DNA of 64,000 nucleotides from Cafeteria roenbergensis (lineage: Eukaryota; Sar; Bigyra; Bicosoecida; Cafeteriaceae). The notes under the pieces are model-generated. The model had not been told where the DNA came from, did no database searches, and saw only the letters and a list, made by a program, of their open reading frames with translations. Within the stretch, counting starts at the first letter, position 1. Each line of letters begins with the position of its first letter. The position numbers were made by a program, and so were the translations under genes. The DNA lies in the NCBI GenBank assembly GCA_008330645.1, contig VLTN01000030.1, forward strand, positions 262,001-326,000. Reading direction: 5' to 3'. Positions 8,971-21,119 of the stretch are shown here, piece by piece.

Positions 8971-10279
8971 CTACTCGCTGTCGCCTCCGTCCTCGCTGCC
9001 GCCGCCGCTCTCGCTGCCAGTGTGGTGGGAGCCCACAGCAAGGGGGACGCCGTACTGGTCGTAGCTCGACATGCCGTACATGCCGTAGGGGCCGTAGGGG
9101 CCGTAGGGGGACATCGAGTTGCGGCCGTAGGGGAAGGCAGGGTGGCCGTAGCCGGGGGCGCCGCCGTGGAAGGGCATGCCGTGGCCCGCGCCGCCGTTGT
9201 GGAGGAGTCCCCCGTACCCGTGGGGTCCCGAGAGGCCGAGCGCCATGAAGTCGTGGGGCTCGAGGGTGCAGAGGTTGATGTGCTTGCAGATGTCGACGGG
9301 CTCGACGAGGCGCATGATGAGGTCGGCGACAACGTTCTGGTTCTTCATGACGATGAGCTCGCACGCGGAGCGGAAGACCCACTGCACGCGGGGGCAAAGG
9401 AGGGCTGCCTCGGTGGAGATGGTGGCGCGGGAGAACTGGTCGCCAAGGCGGTCGATGAGCATGTACAGCACGTAAGAGCAGGCTGCGGGATCGCGGGAGA
9501 GGGCTCACACGGGCGATGGATCAAGAGGCGGAGTGGTGGCTGGGGAAGGCGACCATTGTGTTTGAACCAGGCTGGGCCAGCGGGAGCGGGCGGGCGGGCG
9601 GGAGGGCGGGCGGGAGGGCGGGCGACCGCGAGGCGAGCAGCCGCGATTTCGCCCGCTCGGCCTCGGCCCGACAGCTGGGCGCCGCCAAGAGAGGCTCACC
9701 CTCGCACTCGACGCGCTTGTCGTTTCCAAAGACCCAGGTGCCCTGGTTGTTGTGCCACAGGCCGTAGTGCTGCACGGTGGGGGCGGCGGGAAGGGCGGGT
9801 CAAACGGGGCACAATCGGAATCGCCGAGCCGCGAGAGCGCAGGCGCAGCCGGCTGGCCCAGGGGGCGCCCGCCTGCCACCTCCCCACGCCGCGCATCGAA
9901 CTGCGACCGGGTTTATCCCGCTCGGGCAGCTGGGCAGGGCCGGGGCGAGCCAGGCACGCGTGCTGCGGCGATTCACGGCTCGGCCGGCAGGGCAACAGCC
10001 GGGCTGGCGGCTTGCCCGCGCCTTGCGGCTCACCTGGGGCTGGAAGTTCCCGCCGAACCGCCACATGGCGCGAGAGTGCGCGTTGGCCGTCAGGGCCGAG
10101 GCGAAGCGGGCCTTGGAGGACGCCTGCAGGAAGGCCTCGTCGGTCTCCTGAGAGCCCAGGTCCAGGGTCACGCCGCGAGGCGCCTTTGCGGCGGGGCGCT
10201 GCTCCGTCGCAGCCGCGGGCGCCTCGGCGAACACGGCCACTGCCATCAGGGCAGCGATGGCTACCCTGATTCCGATCAT
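8971..10279 (-). CDS. secreted saposin-B domain protein
   Basis: Three exons on the minus strand: 10279-10034, 9769-9700 and 9482-8971, giving 275 residues. The first exon encodes a signal peptide (MIGIRVAIAALMAVAVFAEA). The exon 2/3 junction creates the paired cysteines CEAC that open a saposin-B domain (about residues 103-175). The remaining cysteines follow with family spacing: C-x10-C in CPRVQWVFRSAC, then ICKHINLC. Saposin-B folds are small disulphide-bonded helical units that bind lipids or membranes, so a secreted or lysosomal lipid-binding protein is likely. The C-terminal 90 residues are Gly/His/Tyr-rich (HGYGG, PYGPYGPYGMYGM) and end in an acidic Ser/Gly/Glu tail. Both introns start GTGAGC and end in GCAG. 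The second, with several GGGCGG runs, could form G-quadruplexes. The gene is divergent from the channel gene at 10504, with 224 bases between start codons. Confidence 0.8.
9586..9628. repeat. GGGCGG/GGGAGG run inside the saposin gene intron
   Basis: Tandem cgggcgggcgggagggcgggcggg on the plus strand, within the second intron of the minus-strand saposin-B gene. At least six G3 runs with spacers of one to three bases make a G-quadruplex possible on the non-template strand. Confidence 0.7.
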
Positions 10280-10503
10280 GACTGACCTAGGGCTTGGCGC
10301 TTGGTGCCGCTCGGGGGCGGCACTCGGGTGCGGTTTGCAGAGCCCGGACGTCGGCAGCCTGCTTGCTGGCCGGCTGCTGGCCAATCGCCTGCCACCCGCT
10401 GATCGCGCGTTTGACAGCCGACGTTTCCCGTGCCCGGTCGCCCTGCCCTCACTCTGGCTGCTCGGCCGCAGCCAAGCCAGCCGCCCTTGCCTGAGCCCAG
10501 GCA

Positions 10504-13500
10504 ATGGCCGCTTCTGTGGCGCCGCCGGCCCGGCTGCGCAAAGATGGCTCCTCTGGCCGGGGCGACTTGACGGAGTTCGACGTTTTTCTCAAGGACGCGC
10601 CGAACCCGCACCTGTCGTGGCAGCGCGTCGTGGAGCACCGCGACCGCACGCACCCGCGACGGTTCGTCACCGGCGACGATGGCTCGGTTCACCACGAGCA
10701 GCTCAACTCGTGCACCATGAACGTGGGCTGCCACAAGTGAGGCAGGGCCCGGAACGCGCAGCGTTGGCCCGAGAACGCGCGTTCTCGGGCCGCGAGTTCC
10801 TTCGCCGCAAGGGGCGCCCCTCCCCGCCCCCGCGAGCCCTGAGCGCGCGATTGTTTGTGCCAGGCAGTGTGCTCGCCTCCCCGTGCCCCTGTGCCGGGGC
10901 GCCCCTTCGCACGCAACTGCGACAGCCAACGCTCGGGCAGCAAGACCGGCAGTCGACACCCGCCCTCGCGGACGGTCCACGAGCCTCCCAGTCCCAACTT
11001 CGCACAACCTGCATCACGGATCGCAGGGCCTGCCCAAGCATGTGCCGGAACAAATCGGACGACGGCGACCTCATCACGTTCGGAATCGGCGTGTCCGTGA
11101 GCCGTGGCAATTTGTTGCGCAACGACGCAACCGGCGTTGCCTGGCGCGTTGCCTGGCACTTGGCGCTGCGGTCCGCCACCGGCTCTCCAAGCGCTGGGTG
11201 CACCATTGCTTTCGTGGTCTTCCCTGCTTCGCAGCTCTTTTTCAAGTTTGCAAAGTTCGTCATCGTGCTCATGCTCGTGCTGACGCTGCTGCTGGCGCCT
11301 TCGCTCGTGATCTATGCGATTGGCGACACCGACTGGAGAGCCGGCGGCACGGCAGCTGATGCTACCCAGCTGTGGCGATTCACGCCCGCAAACATTGGGT
11401 CATCCAGTGGCATTTGCGACTCGGCGTACGCCGGCGAGGGGGACAGCCTGAAGCTGCGCTGCCCTTCGGGCACTGTGATGACTGCAGTGACTGCTGCCTT
11501 CGGGCTCAACGTTGGCGAGTGCTCGTGCCCGGCGGCCCGCATCCCCGACGAAAACGACCAGTGCCCCGACCAGCGCCGATCTGACGGCACGTGCGCGCCA
11601 GGAGAGGTTTGCCAGTTTTCCTCGGAGCGCCCCATCGAGCTCAAGGCGGGGCTTGCCATCACTACAGGGGCCTGCTGCGCAACGAAGCTCACAAACGGCA
11701 TCGCGGACTTTTCCGACATCAACTTCCGCGAGGAGGAGGACTGCAGCGCAGCATCCGCCAACCGGCTGGTGGAGGCCATGTGCTTGCGGCAGCAAGAGTG
11801 CGAAATTTCTGCGAATGAGGACACCCTGCATGTCTGGCAGGCCCCCAGCTCCGTGGACGGGACTACCTTTGCTGCTTGGCGGACCTGCAACGGAACCGAA
11901 GCGGAGATGGGCGCGGAGGCGGCGAGGCAGTACAAGAGCTCGCCGTCAAGCGTCGTGGTGGCTCCCGGCGTGGACATGTCCCAGGCCTCGCAGGTCTGCG
12001 CTCAGCGATTCTCTTCGCAGGGTGGACTGGACACTGCCACGTGCAGCAACCCGTCGCAAAGCGAGGACATCACCACGTCGTTTACGTACCAGAACGAGCT
12101 CCTGAGCGGCAACCGCTCGGCCAGCAGCTCCCACGTCCGTCTAATGGCCATTGCCACGTGCACGTCGCTCTATGTGGAAGTGCCGGGCTACTTGCACATT
12201 CCCAAGGACGATGTAGCACGCATCGTCATGGTTTGCGACATCTTGATGATCATCGGTTTCCTCATTGCGATTTCGATCCTCTCGCGGCGCGAAGCTGACG
12301 AGGCCGAAAATGTGTCCTTTGCCTCCCCGGCCGACTACACCGTGGTCATTCGAGACCTGCCCCCGCACACTGACGTCCGCCAGCTGGACAAGGCCCTTCG
12401 AGAGCACCTTCGGACGCACCTGAACAGGAGCCTGCCCGTGGTCAAGGACAACGCCAAGCTTGCTGACCACGGCTGCAGTGTGGCCGACATCAACTTCGGC
12501 CTCGACTCTGAAATCCTCACCGAGCTCAAAGTGGAGCACGGGGAGGCTGCCGCCAATATCCAGAGGCTGGTTGCCGAGATGAAGGCTCGCGGCATCTCGT
12601 GGAAGGAGATCCAGGCGACTCGCGACTACAAGTTGCTCATGGAACAGGGGGGAGGCTGCGCTGTGCGCTTCTGCGGCGGGAGGTGTCTGTCGTGCTGCGG
12701 GAGCGAGATTCTGCAGCTTGCCTACCACGTGGAGCAGGGCAAGGCGTGGCTCCGCGCAGCCAGCGCGGAAGTCGACCAGGTTCGGGAGCGAGACCGCACC
12801 ACCAAGGCTGTGTATGCGTTCGTCACCTTCGTGGAGGAGGAAGCCGCGTTCCGGGCAAGGGCCGAGTTCCCGAACTCCACGTGCTACTCCCGCCTTTGCC
12901 TGCCAGCAGAGGCAAGGCTGCCTTACAAGGACCCCGAGAGCGGCGACGACAAGCTGTGGCCGCTCAAGGTGCAGCGGGCCGATGAGCCGTCCGACATCAT
13001 TTGGGAAAACATGCGCTTTGCCAAGTCCACAGACGGAGCGATTCGCCGCTTCTGCGCGACCTTCCTCACCCTCCTGGTCCTTGTGCTTGCGTTCGGAGCA
13101 ATCTACGTGCTGGAGAGACAGCGTGTCCTGGCCGACCGCCAGTACCCTGAGACCGACTGCTCCGTGTTTGCCAATCCAAACGACAAGGTGGCTGCCTTGC
13201 TCGACGAGAAGTTCGAGGCCTTTGGCGAGCCGACCGGAAAGACGGGCCGCATGCAGTGCTACTGCACCAACCTCCTTCTGAACGCGAGCGGCAACCCGCT
13301 TGCGCTGTTTGAGGAGCAGTTCCCCGTCCCCGAGTCCTACGAAGTTGCCTCGGCCACGAGGGACAGCATCCTTGGGTCGGACGCCGCCGCGACGCAACGG
13401 GGCTCGGCCGGGTCTGGACTATCAATCACGTCAATGCCGTCCGGGTGGCACCTTGAGCAGCTCTGCGGCAGGTGGGTCGAAACATACGTTCAAGTTCAAC

Positions 13501-16373
13501 TGCTCACCTACGGTTCAGCGGTGATTGTTCTCGTCGTCAAAGCCATGGTCATCGCCTTCATCCGCTTGGTCGTCCGACACGAGAAGCTGACGTCCAAGAC
13601 GCAGCAAACGCTTTCTCGGGCGTCCAAAATGTTCGTCTCGCAGTTTATCATTACAGCCATGCTCGTCGTCCTGATCAACGCCCGAATCAACGAGCCCGGC
13701 CTCAGCTCGCTCTTCATCGGCGAGCACGCCGACTTCACTGCCGCCTGGTACAAGGGCCCCGGGACGTCCATCATGCTCACGATGCTCCTCAACGTGTTCT
13801 TCGATGCCTTCACCCCGATGCGGAGAGTGGCCGTGCGGTGGTTTGCGCAGTGCCGCGACCGGGGCTGCACCCTGCGAGCGACCAGCGCCAAGACCGGCCA
13901 CCGCCGCATCACCAAGGTCGCAACCCAGGCGGAGCTGAACGAGCTGTACTCAGGCATTCTCATGCCCATGGACGAAATGTACGCGTCGATCGTCAACCAA
14001 ATTTTCGTGTGCATCACCTTCGCCACCGGCATGCCGCTGCTCGTGCCTGTCGCCGCAGTGTTCGCCATGGTGTTCTTCTCCATGCACCGCTGCCTCTTTG
14101 TCAATAGCTACCGCACGCCAGCGTCTACCAGCGAGATCCTGTCCAAGAAAATGACCGCGTTTCTTCCCGCTGCAGCGGTGCTGCACGCTTTCCTGGGGGC
14201 GTGGATGCTCTCCAACCCTGAGGTCTTCCCTGCGACGACCGAAATCGAGGCCGCAACGGCCGCAAGCGGCCAGGCCGAGATCGACCAGGCCATCAACTCC
14301 ATTGGGGAGGCCTCACAGGCGTTCTTGGACTCGCTGCGCTCGCTCACCTTTTCGGGCTACAACATTGGAAACCGGCTCGCCAAGGCGCACGTGTTCCCTC
14401 TTTTCGCGGTCGGCATTATCCTGCTGGCGCTGTTCATCGTCCGGTACACCATTGGAAGGGCGGTGTATAAGCTGGGCAAGAGCGTGTGCACGGCCTGCCG
14501 CTGCTGCTGCTCGTGCTTCCTCAAGGCAGAGAATGCCGGTTTCGAGGACCTGAAGCCGTACTTCGACGCGCTCCCAGACGCCGTTCTGCAGGACTTCCCG
14601 CGCAAGTACCACCCCAAGCCAGCGTTGACCGCTGCCTACAGGCTGGCCAAGATCCGTCGCCGCGAAAACGCGACAGTCAAGCTCCGCGCGGCACGAGTGG
14701 TCGAGACGAAGCTTGCGGCCCTCCGAGCGGCACGCAAGTCGCTTGAAGCGACGCATGCGCACGTGGCAGCCCTGGCAGCCAGGATCGAGTCGGACAACCA
14801 GTCTTCGGCACCCGTCCCGGAGGCCACCCGGGCGGCTCTGGTGAAGCAGCTCGAGGAAGCCACGCAAAAGCTCGAGAGAGAGTCGCAAATCGTCAAGGCA
14901 GCGCAAGAAGAGGCAAGCCAGGCCCACTCGCGAGCCCGCCGCATGCGGGCACGCGAAATGCTAGCGCGGCGTCTGTCGCGCGTGACCAGCAAGGACGAGG
15001 AGACGCGCATCCGAGGACAGCTCGGCGCCGCTGCCGGCGCCGGCGACCCAACCGGCACCCCTGTCGCCCCGGACTCAACAGCCTCCAAGGTCATCTCGTC
15101 AACCATGGTGCACTCGTACGACGTGGACGACAACGCTGCCTACATGACTAGCTTCGGCTTCCACGTCATGCGCAGCTTCGCCGACCCCGATCTGCTCCGC
15201 GAGATCCACAGCGTGATGCCCGTGCCGCACGGCGCGCGCGAGGCCCGCCGCTCCCGACGCGTGCTCGAGCGCAGAGTGGAGTCCGCGGCGTCCCCGCCGT
15301 CAGCGCCTGCGACAGCGACGGACGTGGTCGTGCCCCCGCTCGAGCCCAGTGCCGTGGTGCCGCCGCTGGACATGGTCGCGGAGGCCGCCGACGAGGCCCT
15401 CCCCGAGGACTCGGAGGAAGCAATGGACGAGGAGGCCGCCGCAGCGCTCGCTGCTGCCCAGGAGGATGAGGAGGACAACGAGTGGGAAGACCGGTACGGC
15501 CCGGCCGACGGCTTCTACGACACGCCGCTTGGGGACCTGGCGAAGCGCAACTCCGATATGCGCCCAAGCCTGGACCTGGAAGCGGATCAAGACGCGGGTG
15601 GCATTTCGATCCAGAGGGACGGGACAAGTCCGGCGGGGGTGTACCCGGGCGACCTGAGCGCGCGGTCTTCGCACGCCTTCGCGACCAGGGGAGACGACTC
15701 CACCATGGCACCTGGCCGTCTCCCTGGCGAAGAGTCGGCCGCCTCCGCCCGCACCCCGTCCGCAGCCCGGCAGGAGACACGCGTGAGCGGCGTCGTGACG
15801 GAGTCGCTCGCGACCTCGCCCCACAGTGCCGACGCCAAGGCGACTCCTGGCAGGAGCCCAGCCGCCCTGGCCGCATCCGGCACCTCTGGGGCGTTCTCGC
15901 CCGCGGCGGGCGCAACGGTCTCTCCCTTGGCCGGCGTCCCACGCGCGCAGCCCCCTGCCGCAGACGACGCGCCTGGCTGCCACGACGCGCAGCCGAGCCA
16001 AGGCTCCGTCGCCCTCAGCGTGGGAGCCGACGACGTGGTCTCAAGCTTCCCTTCGGCGGCTGCTCGTGTGGCCAAGGCGCAGGCAAACGCGCTTCACGCC
16101 AGCGGGCGCAGCACCCCCACTACACCGATGTCGCGCGCCGCCAGTCGAGGCCCCGAGGCCTGGGAGGGGGAGCGCGCTCCTCCTGCCGTCCCTGCAGAGG
16201 CGCTGGAAGCGCCTGGTGCCGTGTCGCGCGAAGGCTCCACCCGCCTCGGCGAGGACCAGCCTGCGGCCGGTGGCCTGCGACTCGAAGGCGTGCGCATGGC
16301 GGCGGCCTCGCTCGAGGCCGAGCGCTCACCGTTGTCCTCGCATCGGCTCGAAAAGTCCAAGTCCAACGCCTAG
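10504..16373 (+). CDS. OSCA/CSC1/TMEM63-type mechanosensitive cation channel
   Basis: Three exons, 10504-10736, 11027-11096 and 11235-16373, encode 1813 residues. The family (DUF221/RSN1_7TM) comprises stress-gated cation channels of the plasma and internal membranes. A hydrophobic N-terminal helix (KFVIVLMLVLTLLLAPSLVI, about 105-130) is followed by about 300 Cys-rich extracytosolic residues, then VMVCDILMIIGFLIAISIL (about 430). A cytosolic loop carries family signatures YTVVIRDLPP and DIIWENM. A bundle of seven or so helices follows between about 709 and 1175 (for example LTLLVLVLAFGAIYVL, VCITFATGMPLLVPVAAVF, FAVGIILLALFIV). The tail of about 640 residues has a coiled coil (about 1250-1340) followed by an acidic disordered region. 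Exon 2 restores the frame exactly (K-ACPSMCRNKSDDGD). The Cys-rich insertion and long tail make it about twice the usual OSCA length. Confidence 0.85.
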
Positions 16374-16903
16374 CCTGAAATTTGCCCTGCCCTGGTGGCG
16401 CGATTGTTGCTTGCGAATCCGAAACTGAGAGACTTGTTGCGTCGCCTCCGCCGCGGTGTGCGCGCGACGAGCGAATGTGGTTGTGTGTCTGTCTGGCCGC
16501 AGCATGAGGAGGTCTGGCATTCCGAATTGACGTTACAGAAAGGAACCTTGGAGCAGCCGGGCAGGGCGCAGAGAGGAGCAGCCTCGTCAGCCAGCGGCGC
16601 CGATCTGTTGCAGCCCCTCTGTGCATGGCTGGCAGCCGTTGTCAGCTCGCTCGCCCCCCATGGCCTGCTTTCCTGTGGGGCATCTGCTTGGCACTCGTCT
16701 CACCGGTTCCTTCGTGGCCGCGGCGCGCCGCGCCACCCACAAAACACGCACCACAGAACGCACAGACACACACTCACATACACACACACACGCTGAGCGT
16801 CTCACCACCACCCTCGGCGTTCCCGTGCCAACGTCCTTCGCAAACGCGCGGGGCCCGCCGGTCCCAGCGTCGGCCGTCGCCTTGTCTTGCCGAAGCTGCG
16901 CGC
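16374..16903. other. convergent intergenic gap with CA-rich microsatellite
   Basis: Space between two convergent 3' ends. It includes an imperfect CA repeat at about 16756-16792. No gene was recognised. Confidence 0.6.
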
Positions 16904-18160
16904 TCAGGCGCGGGCCTCGGCCGCCTCGGCCTCAGCCTCCTCCTCGCTGATGCCGTCAAAAGCGGTGCGCACGGCGCCGGCAGGGAGCTCTGCCCAAGGG
17001 TCTTCCATTGGGGCGGTTGCGGGCTCTGCCGGCTCCGCCTGTGTGGCCCCGGGAAGCGAGCCCAGCACGTGCGTTGGCGTGTCGCCGTGGGGCCCCGACT
17101 CGCCGGTGATTGCATTCTGACTGGGGGGGGCGTCCTGCCACTGCTGCCACTGCTCCTTGAGCTCTGCCAGCAGCGTCCTCCCAGTGCTGCTCACCCTGTC
17201 TCTCACGAACCGAGAGACGCTCTGCTTGTCGTCCTGCTGCTTCGCGCCGTCCTTGTCGGTGGCAGGGCCCGAGGAGAGCGCCGCGGCAGCAGCTGCTGCT
17301 TCAGCGACGGACTTCTGATGGGCCGAGTGCTCCGACTTGACGTGCGCGGCGAGCCAGCGGTAGTCAACGACGACGGATGTGAAGCCGGTTGCGACGCCAC
17401 AGAGAACCACGGTGACGAGCCGGTGGCGGTAGGGGAAGTACCTGACCACCCGCTCCATCGACCGCCAGGCCAGCCCCACGGTCTGCAGCGCGGAGGCCTC
17501 CGCCCACGGCAGCGGTGCAAGCTTGCGGATGCGCGGCCCCAAGATGGTCTCGCGGAGAAAGATGACCCCCGCAGCAGACGCGGCGCACCAAGTTGCCTTG
17601 GCTGCCCCGAGGCCGAAGGTGCGGTCAGCGGGCGCGACGGCTGGGAGGACGACGCGCATCGTGCCGGCCGTCATGTCGTGCACTCCCCAGGCGACGCCCA
17701 CGCCGGTGATGGCGATGCCGGTGAGGGGAACGGCCTGCGGAAAACAAAAAAAAGCAAAAGGGGCTTCGGCAACGGATCCTTTTGGGGGGGAGGCGGGGGC
17801 GGGCGGCGCGGGCTGCAGGAGGTGCTCCGTGCGGGCTGGAGGCGGCGGAGGACGCTTGGAAGCGACTTTGCGCAAGAATCAGCGTCCCCAACAGGCGCCA
17901 GCCCCGTGGCGCGCGGCCGGGCTGGACCCGGCACGCCCAGACAGTCACGGCTACCCGCCTGGCAAGCGGGCGGCACGCTTTTGCGTCGGGGGGACGAACG
18001 CCGGCCGCGCGAGCCGGACTGCTTCGTGGCCAGCCGCCTGCAGGGGAGCCCGTGGCACTCATACGCGCAGCCCCACTCAAGCCCGCCGACATCTGCGCTG
18101 AGCCCGCAAGAGACTCACCGCCATGCGCCGGAGCACCCATGCGACGGGCGCAAACGCCAT
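16904..18160 (-). CDS. unrecognised small multi-span membrane protein, 290 residues
   Basis: Two exons on the minus strand, 18160-18119 and 17734-16904. The intron starts GTGAGT and ends in a long T-tract followed by TCCGCAG, a textbook 3' splice site. Three or four hydrophobic stretches lie in the first 160 residues (AVPLTGIAITGVGVAWGV, ATWCAASAAGVIFL, LVTVVLCGVATGFTSVVV), joined by short loops with basic residues. The rest is a hydrophilic Ala/Glu-rich tail ending in an acidic EEEAEAEAAEARA segment. The length and short, basic, hydrophobic N-terminus (MAFAPVAWVLRRMA) would suit a mitochondrial inner-membrane protein, but no family was recognised and this is inference. A TATATAA sequence lies 83 bases upstream of the ATG. 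Confidence 0.7.
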
Positions 18161-18714
18161 GGCAGCAGCTTGGGTTCTGTGCCCTGCCGCAGCGACTGCA
18201 GGAAACGATCGCCTTGCGCCGAGCTCGTCTTTGCCTGCGGCGTTATATATGCGGATGCGCGCTCCCCGCTCCGGCGGGAGGAAGCACGTCAACGGTGGGA
18301 CCCATCAGGAGGCCACTTGCGTGCGTGGCTGTGTACGAGTGGCACTGGCAGCCGCCGCGGCTGTGGCAGCTTGTGATCGCCACGACCAGCGTTGCGAGCA
18401 GCCTGCCTGCCGTGGAGGCGCTTCCGTTGGGCGCTGAGCACTCACGACTGCTTGGAGGGGGGGGAATGTGGTCAAACAGGAGGGGGCTGCCTTTGGGCGT
18501 GTGCGTGTGCGCGCAAAAACCGTGTGCGCGTGCGTGTGGCTCTGTGTGAGCCCGCGCGCGACCGGCGGTCAGAGCGGAGCGCAGGATCAAGAGGCGGATG
18601 CATCGCTGCAGCAGTTGCGAGCGCGTGGTCACGGCAGGGGGAGTAAGGGGGGACGCCACGCCACGCCATGACGGGGATAGCTCCGCAATGCGACACGGAC
18701 CATCGACGGCGCAA
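18161..18714. other. intergenic region with promoter of the membrane-protein gene
   Basis: Spacer between the start of one minus-strand gene and the stop of the next. It contains the TATATAA element and runs rich in GTGCG alternations near 18500. No additional gene was recognised. Confidence 0.5.
18243..18249 (-). promoter_or_regulatory. TATA-box candidate
   Basis: TATATAA on the minus strand in otherwise GC-rich DNA, 83 bases upstream of the ATG of the 290-residue membrane protein. The position fits a core promoter with a short leader. This is inference from sequence and spacing only. Confidence 0.45.
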
Positions 18715-20882
18715 TCACGGGGCTCCCTGTAGGGCCGCCCGGCTGAATTCGACGCCGATGGGCAGGTGGTCGCTTCCCACAGCGTTCGCTCGGATGTACG
18801 AATCGGACTGCGGCAGCGGCATGAGCGTCAACACGGCAGCGGCATTGGGCGTTGGAGGCGTGGGGGGGCGGGGGAGGGCGCGTTGCTGGGCGAGCGAGCC
18901 TGGGAGGCGGCGGGACACGCCTGCAGAGGAAGACACCCCCCCCATTCGCCAGGCTTCAGCAACTTCGTCTGGCTCTGCCCCATCAGCCTGCTCTGCAGGA
19001 GGCGGGGGGGGCGCGGGGCGCGGGCCGCTGCGCCGTCTCTCACCACAAGGGGCTGCAGTCGCTCTGACGCGAGCGCGTAGTCGAGACGCCAGCCCTTGTT
19101 CTTGGAGCGCATGTCCGCCCTGGCGCTGAAGAAGGACCACTGGGCGGCGCGGGCGTTGCCCGGCTGCGAGAGCCACGTGTCCGTGAAGCCCATTCCGGGC
19201 GCAGACGGGGAAATGTCCGTTGCGAGGGTCAGCGGGTCGACGAGGTCGCTGGTGGCGGCGGCTGCTGCTGTGGGTGCTGGCTCTGCCGCTGCAGCCGTCG
19301 ATGCTGCTGCTGCTGCTGACGACGGCGACGTCTGCTTACCATCACCACCGGATCGCGGGGCAATCATCGCTGCAAAGTTCGCCCGCTCCGCGTCGCAGAA
19401 GCCAGCAGCCTTATTCCGCATACGTTTCGGGTCATACACGTCATAGTCCCGGAAGGCCACGTTCAAATCACCGACGACCAACACTCTCCCACGGCGTCGC
19501 TCCAGCGTTGCCAGGTGCGCCCGAAACGCCGGATCCCACCGGGTGGTGCGGAAGTCGAGCCGGCCCAACGTTTGGCCGCTGTTCGGGGTGTAGCAGCCTA
19601 CGACTGCGAGTCCTTCCCACTCCAGCGTGACCACCCTTCCCTCTTCGTCGAGCTCTGCCTCGCCCAGGCCGGTAGAGCTGGCGATGGGAGGCGTTCTGGA
19701 GAAGGCCGCAACCCCGGCGTATCCTTTGCGCGACGTGGTGCACGCCCACACTTCGTGGGCGAAGAGGTCTGGGCCGAAGAGCCGGTGCGAATTGAATCGC
19801 TCGTCGGGCTTTGGTTTGGCCGTACGGCCCTTGCGCGAAGGAGTCTTGCCCGCCGGCGCCGAGGCTGAGCCTGACACTGGAGCCGCCGCCGCTGCCGCTG
19901 CCACGGCTGGCGCTGGTGCCGAGGCGTCGCCAGCAGCAGCCTTGGGCTTGCGATCCCAGCTTAGCGACAGCTGGCGCTTCGCAGGCGCAGCGGCAGCAGC
20001 GGCCGCAGTGGCTGCAGCGGCTTCGACGGCAGCGCCGTCATCGCCGCTGGCTGCCGCAGCGGCTGCTGCCGCTTCGGCCTGGTGCTCATCAGACATGGAC
20101 TCGGCAGCTGGCAGCCCCGGGGGCGCCACCAGCGAGTCATCCAGCTTGGTCTCGTTCAGCACGAGCACGTCGGGCAGCTCTGCCCGTGCCCAGGCGCGGA
20201 AGCCACCGCCGCGCCGCACGAGGGCGCGCAGGCTCGCGACATTCCTGAAGGGGCGGTGTGCGTGGCGGGGGAGGGGCGGAGGAGGACGGGGGGAAGGGGT
20301 TGGGGGGGGCAGGGGTACGATTGGGCCGCGCGGGAATGGCAACTGCTCGGGGCGCGGATTGCGGCGCGAGATGCCCGGGGGGATGCGGAGGGGACTGGAG
20401 CGAGCGCAGCGTACAGCAGCAAGGCGAGCTACTGAGTGCAACGGGAGCGCGTAGGGAAGCGCGGGGCGCTCAGCGGGGCAGCGGCGGAGGGAATGCCGCT
20501 CAATGGCAAGTGCCGTCAACACGAATGGCAATCGCGCGCGGTCCGACGGATCCAAGCGGCGGGCGAGCACCGCGGCTGCTGCGGTCGAACCGCGTGGCGG
20601 GCGCTCGGGCCGAGCACGAAGGAAAGCGTGGCGGCGCGGGCGGCGCGGCGAGGGGGCTCACCAGCACATGACCTTGAACGTGGACGCCTGGTGCGCAGCA
20701 TCGCGGGGGGGGATGTTTGCGGCGAACGCATCGGCGTTGGCTGCCTCGGGGATGCTCCTCACGGTGTCGGGCACGATGTAAGCCACGGCGGGAGCACGCT
20801 TGCGCGGGGAGGCAGCCGCCGGGCGCGCGGCCTTGGCTGGGGTTGCGGCATCGCCTGCGTCAGAGGCGGCGCGCTTGGGCAT
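18715..20882 (-). CDS. AP endonuclease (APE1/exonuclease III family)
   Basis: Base-excision-repair endonuclease that cuts 5' of abasic sites. Minus-strand exons 20882-20662, 20244-19044 and 18807-18715 give 504 residues. The exon 1/2 junction rebuilds the first motif KVMCWNVASLRA. Next come NETK (metal glutamate), GCYTPNSG (catalytic Tyr/Asn), VVGDLNVAF (Asp/Asn), NKGWRLDYAL, and in exon 3 GSDHLPI (the Asp-His pair), so all core catalytic motifs are present. The residue equivalent to human Asp70 is Ala (WNVAS rather than WNVDG). The N-terminus has Lys/Arg clusters that would suit nuclear import. Two Ala/Ser-rich insertions are unusual: about 100 residues after the NETK strand and about 40 after RANFAAMIAP. 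Intron 1 ends in TTCAG, one of only two non-GCAG acceptors here. The gene is divergent from the gene at 21120, 237 bases away. Confidence 0.9.
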
Positions 20883-21119
20883 GGTTGTGGCGCCGCTTCC
20901 CAAAGCTGCGGGGTAGGACTTCGCCGCTGCTGCGCGCACGCGGCCTGCTGCACGGCCAAGCGCTCGAATGGCGTCGTTGCGGGTGCGAGCCGCGCACGTC
21001 AGCCATGCCGCCCGCGGCCGACAGGGGCTCTGCCGGCCATCCCGGCGACGGCGGCATTGCGTCGCCCGGGCCACTTGCGCTGCAGGCCAGGGCAGGGCAC
21101 GCCCTGCTGCGGAGCAGCG

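Noticed and set aside
8620-10269. Plus-strand open frame of 549 codons opposite the saposin gene
   Set aside because: Antisense to all three exons of a gene with signal peptide and correct saposin cysteines.
16625-18376. Plus-strand open frame of 583 codons
   Set aside because: Antisense to the 290-residue membrane protein, whose intron has a textbook polypyrimidine tract and acceptor.
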